NCBI GenBank assembly: GCA_014904985.1 | Contig: MU129445.1 | Span: 1 to 13,260 of the forward strand | DNA length: 13,260 nt | Direction: 5' to 3' | From: Hydnum rufescens UP504 | Lineage: Eukaryota; Basidiomycota; Agaricomycetes; Cantharellales; Hydnaceae | In this document: positions 6,831 to 13,260 of the stretch, piece after piece | How positions within the stretch are numbered: the first letter of the stretch is position 1 | Layout of the letters: each line of letters opens with the position of its first letter | Program-made: the position numbers and the translations under genes | Notes under the pieces: model-generated | What the model saw: only the letters and a program-made list of their open reading frames with translations | Told to the model about the DNA's origin: nothing | Database searches by the model: none

Positions 6831-7486
6831 CGAACTCCATTTTTCACAAGACAACTCCCTCCCCATGACTCCCCCTTTGCTCCACCATTCAAAATAGTGA
6901 ATTACTTCCGGCCCTCTTATGTCCGATGGAGAAGACCCTCAGGGCGACCTATTCCACTTTTCCTTAAGGGAACTTGTCCAGGTTTGAAGGAGGAATAGCA
7001 TGTAATGTGTCAATCTCCCCTTTTATCTTGAAATTGGAATATCTCCATCAGTTTTGAAGATTTTAACTTGAGTTCTTTTTCTCTGTGTGTCCCTTAAGTC
7101 TGACTTTTTTACTTTCTATTGAGTCGAAGTCTGGATTGTATATTAGGTGTAGCTAGCACACAAATTCAGTAGTTCTCCCCCTCCCTCCAGTTTGAAGCTC
7201 CTTGAACAGCTGCTGGTCCCTGGGTGATTTCTCACTACAAAAAGTGAATTCTAACTACACTTTGACTAAGGTCTTAAGAAGAGATTCTTAGGGTGTGGTA
7301 ATTTGACTGAAACACACATTCTCACTTAATTGCTTGGGCTTTGTTGGCTCACTGCAATTTCCCCTGTTCAAAAGACATTCCCCCACTCGGACCTGAACAT
7401 CTGTATTAGATCTGTGATCCCCTCCTTCGTCCCCGGCTCAACATCATGGACAGTAGTTGGATTGATCCATAATCATCCTGCTTACA

Positions 7487-7810
7487 ACGGATCAGAACTG
7501 CACTCTCCAGACCAATATTACTATCAAAATCCAGAATTTCTAGTAAAAAACAAATTTCTCTGTCAGTTCACATCCAAACCTCTCGAAATAACCTTGCCTA
7601 GAAAGATATAAAAATTCGCATCCAACAGTACTGAGTGCACGAAGAACAGATCAAAACTGAGCTCTATAGAACAATATTATTATCAGAATCAACACCCATT
7701 AGTATTTTACAAATTTCTCTGTCAGTTTGCATCTGATCTGCTCAGAACCACTGTGCCCAGAAAGCTGTTAAAAATCCGCATTGAATGATACCAAGAACGT
7801 TTATTATGGA
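7487..7810 (+). repeat. Two further diverged copies of the LTR repeat
   Basis: Copies at about 7490-7650 and 7651-7810 share GATCARAACTG, CCAATATTA or ACAATATTA, AAATTTCTCTGTCAG and AGAAAG...AAAAATYCGCATY. They flank the solo LTR and lie upstream of the TGACTCA region, so they probably belong to a second, older LTR of a related element into which the solo LTR inserted. Confidence 0.5.
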
Positions 7811-7983
7811 TGCAAACTGTTGTTTCTGCATTGAATCCCATCCCATGCACTTGTCCCATTATCAACCAGCAACAAAAACATCTTAACCACTGGACTACAA
7901 ACAAATTAATCTCCAAGAACTCGGAAATATCCTTTGATTTCATCTCCCATTGCCACAAATAACTTCTAGAACTTCACAGATAA
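7811..7983. other. Non-coding link within LTR-like region
   Basis: I see no conserved feature here. It connects the repeat copies to the TGACTCA tandem repeats. Confidence 0.3.
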
Positions 7984-8206
7984 GAAAGATAACACCTCCT
8001 TGACTACCCTTTTGTTCTGTTTATGAATGACTCACCTTCCTTGCAACCACTTTATGAAAGATAACACCTTCTTAGCAACCCTTTTGTTCTGTTTATGAAT
8101 GACTCACCTTCCTTGCAACCACTTTATGAATGACTCACCTATCATGCAACCACCTTATGAATGACTCACCCTCCTTGACAACCCTATTGTTCTCACATAT
8201 GACTCA
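7984..8206 (+). repeat. Tandem repeats carrying TGACTCA boxes
   Basis: A 72-bp unit beginning GAAAGATAACACC occurs at 7984 and 8056. A nested 31-bp unit beginning GAATGACTCACC occurs at 8097, 8128 and 8159. Across the block the 7-mer TGACTCA appears at 8028, 8100, 8131, 8162 and 8200. TGACTCA is the core site of fungal Gcn4/CPC1-type bZIP activators, so this is a candidate enhancer. Confidence 0.7.
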
Positions 8207-8470
8207 CCTAGGAGTGAGTTGTATTCTTTAAACACAGCCACCTTCAGAAAGGTATAAAAGCTGGTAGATCTTCCTGTATCCCCCCATCTCCTCACTACTG
8301 GAATATACTACTGTCTACAAATTTGCTTGCATCTGAAGAGAGTACTGATCTAAAGCCATCTGGAGCTAAGTCATATACAAGGCTGTTAAGACTAAGTCAC
8401 TGGAAGCCCACTATGCGAAATACTAAGCCAAGGATAGTTGCAGGACCTAAGGTTAGAGTTGCTGAACATC
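8207..8470 (+). promoter_or_regulatory. TATA box and probable LTR promoter/leader
   Basis: GGTATAAAAG at 8251-8260 lies about 45 bp after the last TGACTCA box, a sensible distance for a core promoter. The following 200 bp lack long frames and lead towards a gag fragment on the same strand. Together this looks like the U3-R-U5 part of a retrotransposon LTR. I could not place its 3' end or the primer-binding site. Confidence 0.45.
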
Positions 8471-8769
8471 CAAGGAAAGGTGAGTAATAACAAAGTCAAA
8501 TCAGAAGAAGAAAGAAACACATTGACACACTGAATCAAGCTTAAACTAGTCTAGAACCCTCTTTAGAATCCGCATTTTGACCAGAAGGACACAAATAGAT
8601 ACACACAAATAGCAGCAAACAGTTCAATACAACATGTATAAGCCTTTCACAAGCATCCCATGATATATCATTGACTATAGCTAGTCCATACCATGACCTT
8701 ATCCTCCACTGAATATCATATACAACTTGTTAGAGAGTGATCAACCATCAGAGTGAACCAGCCCATTGA
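8471..8769 (+). other. Leader region before gag fragment
   Basis: This stretch has no continuous reading frame and several stops. It is probably the untranslated leader and the decayed start of gag. Confidence 0.3.
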
Positions 8770-9178
8770 ATAAAAACAGAAATACAGTCTCCCATCTACA
8801 CACTGGCTGAACCAGAGTTTGATTTGACAGTCATCGGAGCTCCCAATCCTTCTTCTATAACTGGTGGTCCTTACAGGGGTAGTTCTCACTTTGATACACC
8901 TTTCACCTCTTCCAAAACATTTCAATCTAACAATATAATGACATCAACCAATTCAGAAACAATGGCCAAAGTAAATCCTTGAGCAATGCCATGGCCTACA
9001 GGTAGAGATGCTCCACATTTTAAGGGAAAATGCCTCAATAACTTCCTCCTTGACTATGAAGCCTGCTGTGACAAAGCTCTCTATGACAATCATAGGAAAT
9101 GCAAGAACATTATTTGATTCTGTAGCAACAAGGAAGCTGAATTGCTGAAGAATTTCCCACCTTGGGCAGCCATATGTG
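8770..9178 (+). pseudogene. Degenerate Ty3/Gypsy-type gag fragment
   Basis: The frame is open from 8770 except for TGA codons at 8980 and 9115. The first 70 codons are rich in Ser, Thr and Pro. After the first stop, residues read MPWPTGRDAPHFKGKCLNNF and then DYEACCD and KC, resembling the P-x-F-x-G...F...E...KC...V-x-Y pattern I associate with gag of fungal Gypsy-like elements. The second stop falls where that family usually has Arg before an aromatic residue, so CGA to TGA by CpG deamination is likely. Similarity ends near FPPWAA at about 9178. No protease, reverse transcriptase or integrase follows. The identification rests on remembered motif style, not on an alignment. Confidence 0.5.
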
Positions 9179-9602
9179 ACCCCCTTCTTAGGTATCTATT
9201 CTGGGGCATGATTTGGTACCTAAGTAGGTACCAGACACTATTGGGGCCCCAATCCACCATTCTGGTTTCAACTTGGGTCCTGATTAGGGCCCAATTAGGG
9301 CCTAATTGGGGTTCAATTGATGCACTTGCACAGTTTTGGAACCTCATACATGTGCTCTGCACATTAATTCCATTGTAATATTATCTATGGTAAAGACAAA
9401 GCAAAGATGAGGGAAACACATAGTTAGCACAGTTTTTTGAGATGCAGGATGCCCATTGAAGGACTGTAATAAAACAAGAACATGTCTGTTGAAGGACAAG
9501 AGAAGAAATCAGGGGAAGGAGATGGTAGTATTAATGCCCAAGGTGTTGACCCATCAAGGCAGGGACACTTGGACCAGAAGTTGGAAACAGCATAAAGGGG
9601 TC
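9179..9602. other. Non-coding link with GGGCCC-type palindromes
   Basis: Homology to gag stops at about 9178. At 9220-9325 there are short palindromes: GGTACC twice (18 bp in total), TTGGGGCCCCAA at 9240-9251, and degenerate repeats of TTAGGGCCCAATTAGGG. These echo the cluster at 661-750. The remainder to 9602 lies downstream of the minus-strand gene. A short frame at 9482-9595 is not convincing. Confidence 0.35.
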
Positions 9603-11796
9603 CTAATAGCCAGGTTGCTCTCCAGAATATGTGGGTTGCCCATTCAAGTTCATACTAGAGCTGTCCCCAAACCCTTGATAACCAATCTGTCCGGCCACCA
9701 CATCAAGTTCTTCCTCTGTCCATTGATTGAGAAACCCAGAACCCAAGTCAATGTTCACATTTTCCATGTGACCAAGCCCATTGAGTACTGGTGGCGGTGC
9801 TGTAGTTACGGATAGAGAAGAGGTAAAGTGGGGCTTTGGGTGGGGCTGATTTGGGAGCTGCTGCTGGTTGTGCAGTGAGGAGTGGCTGCAGGGAATACTT
9901 GATGAATTACTGGAATCATGAGATGCAGCCCAACTGCCAAAGCTCAGTAAGTTGTCTACCAAGTCAGCATCCTCCAATTCATCCCATATGAGTGCAGCAG
10001 ACTTCACAGCAGCCTTCTTCCTTTTTCCCACTGTGGTCTTGTTCCCTCTCCTGTCATCAAGACCCACATCCATCCTGCTCTGTTTCACCCGCTTGCTCCC
10101 TTCCCCTCCTCCAGTCTCTCCAGCACCATGCTGGGCAGTATAATCCCGTGCTGCTGCCAGCAAGAGTATCACCTCTCCATGCCTGTCCATGATAAGTGCC
10201 ACATCCTCAGCTTCTCCAACTGGCCAGTTATCCACTTTGGTGATGACTATCTTCTTCTCAGGGCTAGACTCCTCGAGCACATAGTACAATGTTTTATACT
10301 GATCAGTTGTGTGAAGATCTGAGAGTGACATGCTGAAGTTCGGAAATTCATTGTTTGGCACAAAATTTGAAATGATAAGTTTGTTTTGAACTAGGACCTT
10401 GGTGAGGTTGGTCCAAGGAAACTTTGTCATCTTCACAAAAGGCAAGAAAAGGCCTATCAATGTATCCTTGATAGCAGTCCTGGTCTTGTACGTAGTACTG
10501 AGGTCTTCATCATGCTTCCTCTTCCCTTGCTCCTCATTGAATTGGTTGAGCTCAGCATACCGGGAATGGCGAGAGAGGATAAATTGATATATATTTGCAA
10601 GTTGAGTGGACATCGTAAAGTTAGAGTTGTACCAAGCAGCCATTTCCTTGGATCCCAGGCAACATTTGTTCTGAGCATGCACAGCAGGGGAGGCAGCATT
10701 GCCAGTAACCATCAAAAACATTGTGTGAATATCCATGGTGGCCAGCCACTGCATATCATGTGTCCACTTGTCCTTTTGATTGGCCATAATCCGTGCAATG
10801 TCACCACTGGATTGTGCAACCAGCTTGGTAGCTCCAACCTTTGCACTCTTCTGGGGATTCCTCTCCTCCGAAGGATTCGATGAGCTGTGCATATGCTGGC
10901 TGCACCATGTTCACCATATAATCCCAAGCAGACACTAGTAGCATCAATTAGTATTCTTAGTGTAGGAATATATACTGAATAAAGGACATACCTGATGGAT
11001 CAGTATTTGGATGGTCTTTCTTGTACAATGCCTGGCATGCATTCCATGCATTCCTGTTCCGCAACATTTTGGAGGGTGAGATGGCCAAGGCGATGTGCTG
11101 AACCAACTCCAGACTTCAATTCCACTCCTTGGCCTTTGCATCCAGCTCTGCAAAGAATTCTTCACACTTCACATGGGCCCACTTGATTTGGTTGATCAAG
11201 AACCAGCCACTGCGATGTATGACATCAGAAGTGTCTCCATGGTTCTCCTCTTCCTCAAGATCCCGATCTTTGGCACCTTGGACTGCGGTACCTTCTGTCG
11301 TAGAGTCAAAGGGGTCTGACAGGCCAGGTAAAGGACTGCTGAGAGGCTCGAAAGAATTAGAGGGTGGAGATGTGGGGGAGAACGGATCCACAGGGGGATC
11401 TTGAGCCCTTGTTGATGATGAGGAAACAGGGGCTGCAGCATGGCACAAATGCAGAACTTCTACCACCGGTCTAGTGCTGAATGTATTAGTCGTGTGGCAA
11501 GGAGGATGTTCAGAGCTGGAATTATTGTCCTCCTGACTCGGGCCTGACTTCTGAGAAGCCTTCAAAGGTATGTGCGGGAGAACACCATCCCCCGAACCAC
11601 CCTCCAATTCATTGGTTAAATTAAGTCCTCTTCGCTGAGAACCATTTGTGCATGTTGACGTGGCATTGGTGGGTTTAGACGGCACCTTGGCTCCCTTCGA
11701 AGTAGTGCTTGTGGACAACCTGGAGGTAGTAGTTTTGGTCTGCTTATTGCCTGTGGCCAATTTGGTGGCAGTTGAACGTGTTGTCCGTGAAGACAT
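9603..11796 (-). pseudogene. Uncharacterised two-exon gene, interrupted
   Basis: I do not recognise this gene. Exon 1 runs from an ATG at 11796 to 10992, an intron from 10991 to 10935, and exon 2 from 10934 to a TAG at 9603. The conceptual product is about 710 codons. The N-terminal 140 or so residues are Ser/Thr/Pro-rich and probably disordered. A segment around the intron, reading WNACQALYKKDHPN then SAWDYMVNMVQPAYAQLIES, looks helical and conserved-protein-like. The last 429 codons are uninterrupted, with basic clusters (GKRKKAAVK, KRKHDED) that could be nuclear-localisation signals and a low-complexity Ser/Pro/His tail. Two lesions are visible: TGA at 11118-11116 in an otherwise continuing frame, and a switch of frame between 10911 and 10801. 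It is probably a recent pseudogene; sequence errors or unusual splicing could restore it. Confidence 0.55.
10935..10991 (-). other. 57-nt spliceosomal intron
   Basis: The donor is GTATGT after CAG, with a TACTAAT branch point near the acceptor CTACTAG. Joining the exons keeps a protein-like frame (DPS then VSAWDYM). The size is typical for a basidiomycete intron and helps orient the gene. Confidence 0.7.
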
Positions 11797-11944
11797 CTGA
11801 AAGACGTGGATGATGGTGGCAGGGGGAAATGACACACAGATCCACTGTTACAAGAAACCAGTGAGGGGGGTAAGCACCACAACCATGCAAAGGCAACTGT
11901 GGCGCAGGAGCTTGGAGTCAGGATGAAAATGTGCCAACCTAAGC
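11797..11944 (-). promoter_or_regulatory. Upstream leader of the minus-strand gene
   Basis: The sequence immediately before the ATG is pyrimidine-rich and ends CGTCTTTCAG, which resembles a 3' splice site, so a 5'UTR intron is possible. No clear TATA box is seen. Confidence 0.3.
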
Positions 11945-12320
11945 CCCAAAATGTGTAGTCAATTGAGATGTGTAGCCCCAGTCACATGATGGCAACCACA
12001 GCCAAAAGATGTGAGATTGATAAAGAGCCCAGTGATTGAAATGTGTAGCCCCAGTCACACAAAGGCAACCACAGCCAAAAGACGTGGATTGATGAAGAGT
12101 GCAGTGATTGAGATATGTAGCCCCAGTCACGTGAAGGCAACCACAGCCAAAAATGGGATTGGCAGAGAGTGTGCCAATCGAAATGTGTAGCCCCAGTCAT
12201 GCAAAGGTAACCACAGCCAAAGGACGTGGAATTGATGAGGACGTGCCAATTGAGTATAGCCCCAGTCATGCGAAGGCAACCACAGCCAAAAGGTATGAAG
12301 AGCTAAATGTGTGGCCCAGA
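11945..12320. repeat. Minisatellite of about 70 bp, five units
   Basis: The core TGTAGCCCCAGTCA, followed by GGCAACCACAGCCAAA, recurs at 11971, 12044, 12116, 12186 and 12255 (last slightly changed), with spacings of 73, 72, 70 and 69 bp and partial units at both ends. The halves differ in conservation: the GCCCCAGTCA...CCACAGCCAAA part is constant and the linker varies. The block sits 150-520 bp upstream of the minus-strand gene start, so it may lie in its promoter. Confidence 0.8.
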
Positions 12321-13054
12321 ATAACATGAAATTATCAGGTACGTCCTACACCATGGAAAAGGTGAGCATTGTCAGTCCATGCTCTGCTTGGGCAAGTATA
12401 AAAAATTATGTTTAAGCTTCTTAAATTTGTAAAACAAAAGGACCAAGGAAAGCAGAAAACTTTACTCTCCCAATGGGAACTGCCAGATTCACAATTAAGC
12501 ACATGAGCCAAACTGAGTTTTCATTCTAGTGCAGTAGTAGTGCCATTAAGGCATACAATCAGACACAAATATGTGATGCATAAAACAAAAAAACACCATG
12601 TATGGAAAGTAACCCATCATTCAGACTTTGGATACAGTCATCTACTGTTCCTTGCATCATACTGTTCCTTGCATCAGGTACCTGTATCTTCTCAACTTTT
12701 GCTCTGCCTCCCATGAGACCTCCATTTAACAATTAAAAAATGTATGGACATGCTGTGTACACAGTTTGGTGTGAATTGGAAGTGTGTGTGATGAGATATG
12801 GTGTAATTACACTAGTTCTGGCTAGTTTTCACAGTGGGATAGGTGGCTACTTGGCCTCTACCTTATCTGCACACTCAGGTTTGGGCCTGGAACCTTTGAG
12901 AACCCAGAGATCATATGCATGGGACTGACATTTACTATTGGTTGAAGTATTTTTGAATTGTGCCAAAGGAGGAAAGGGTTCAAATTAAGGTGTCCAATTA
13001 GGGAAAAAAAATTCCACTTCAATCCTCCCACATTTGCTTCCCCAACTTGGAAAA
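12321..13054. other. Intergenic region
   Basis: No convincing gene is present. A 17-bp tandem duplication, ACTGTTCCTTGCATCAT, occurs at 12644-12676. TATAAAAAATTA at about 12398 could be a TATA box, but no nearby frame supports it. Confidence 0.4.
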
Positions 13055-13260
13055 ATGGTTGGCCAACCTGAATCAATAGCATGCAAGGAAGTCAAGGCCT
13101 CCATCGCATGCAACCAAGAAAAAAAAGACCTTCTTGAGGCCTACAAGGCTGAGGTGGAGAAGGCAAGCCTAGCAGGGACACCCAAACCATCAATCCGTGC
13201 ATTCACCCAAAAACATGGGAAAGGGTACTTGTACAGTACTATCACTAGACTCTATAATGG
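13055..13260 (+). CDS. Partial ORF, HTH-like N terminus of possible transposase
   Basis: An ATG at 13055 opens a frame of 68 codons that runs off the end of the window without a stop; the frame is open upstream to a TAA near 12985. The peptide is Lys/Glu-rich and helical at first (EKKDLLEAYKAEVEKA), then reads KPSIRAFTQKHGKGYLYSTI and ends in a TRLYNG turn. The pattern S-I-R-x-x-x-x-x-[HY]-G...ST[IL]...R[LV]-x-G is like the Psq/CENP-B-type helix-turn-helix at the start of pogo-like DDE transposases and domesticated relatives. This is a family-pattern inference. The catalytic part would lie outside the window. Confidence 0.5.
   Translation, partial: MVGQPESIACKEVKASIACNQEKKDLLEAYKAEVEKASLAGTPKPSIRAFTQKHGKGYLYSTITRLYN

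Larger units (their letters stand above)
6106..7486 (+). mobile_element. Solo LTR, right copy
   Basis: This 1381-bp element starts TGTTGGAGGG and ends CTGCTTACA. It is the same family and almost the same length as 1275-2654, in the opposite orientation. Its flanks are AATGG (6101-6105) and AACGG (7486-7490): a 4-5-bp target duplication with one C-to-T difference at a CpG. Inside are two copies of a repeat of roughly 120-150 bp. It keeps many CpG sites that read TG or CA in the left copy, for example near 6476. A 129-codon frame (6298-6687) is shared with the left copy, but I read it as part of the LTR. Confidence 0.65.

Noticed and set aside
1275..7486. One giant 6-kb palindrome made of the outer arms plus the central palindrome
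   Set aside because: The outer arms have TG...CA ends and different target-site duplications, so they are best read as two independent LTR insertions in opposite orientation. Only the part around 4667-5719 is a true inverted duplication.
9482..9595. A 37-residue ORF on the plus strand
   Set aside because: It is short, preceded by an in-frame TAA, has no recognisable motif, and ends just beside the stop of the minus-strand gene.
9952..10883. Plus-strand ORFs antisense to the minus-strand gene
   Set aside because: They are in the shadow of the long minus-strand frame and have no independent signals.
11797..11835. Start of the minus-strand gene at 11835
   Set aside because: The codon there is GTG. 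The first ATG in this frame is at 11796 and is the more plausible eukaryotic start.

Overview
The window looks like nuclear DNA of a filamentous fungus, most likely a mushroom-forming basidiomycete, in a transposon-rich, decayed stretch. The reasons are short spliceosomal introns with GTATGT/GTAAGT donors and TACTAAC/TACTAAT branch points, a degenerate Ty3/Gypsy-type gag fragment, solo-LTR-like elements with TG...CA ends, and pervasive CpG-to-TpG/CpA decay. There is no bacterial gene organisation and no rRNA or tRNA that I could recognise. The assignment to basidiomycetes is an inference from style, not from a database match.

Layout: 1-1000 is non-coding and repeat-rich, with GGGGCCCC palindromes. 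From 4966 leftwards to about 1000 lies the most striking structure: a tandem array of about ten units of roughly 200-300 bp. Read on the minus strand, each unit looks like one short exon plus one 89-112-nt intron. Each exon carries a hairpin of one type (B, ACACACCC/GGGTGTGT) just before the 5' splice site. Each intron carries a hairpin of another type (A, AAAAGAGCAGC/GCTGCTCTTTT) about 15-40 nt after it. The last intron is interrupted by a 1.38-kb solo LTR (1275-2654, minus). The array is headed by a 5' exon that starts in a near-perfect palindrome centred near 5200. That palindrome has symmetric TATA boxes and a mirror-image copy of the first exon and intron running rightwards (5435-5719). 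The right-hand copy stops after one intron.

From 5720 to about 9380 there are nested retroelement remains: a second solo LTR of the same family (6106-7486, plus), which sits inside another repeat-bearing element (about 6000-6105 and 7487-8470). That outer element carries tandem TGACTCA boxes, a TATA box and then a stop-interrupted gag fragment (8770-9178).

From 11796 leftwards to 9603 is an uncharacterised two-exon gene on the minus strand. It has a 57-nt intron, an in-frame TGA and an apparent frameshift, so it is probably a young pseudogene or contains assembly errors. A minisatellite of about 70 bp (11945-12320) lies just upstream of its start. At the right edge (13055 onwards, plus) a reading frame begins that resembles the N-terminal helix-turn-helix region of pogo/CENP-B-like transposase proteins and runs out of the window.

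Apart from these, I see no intact conserved enzyme or pathway gene. The most novel element is the hairpin-flanked exon/intron array and its palindromic bidirectional promoter.
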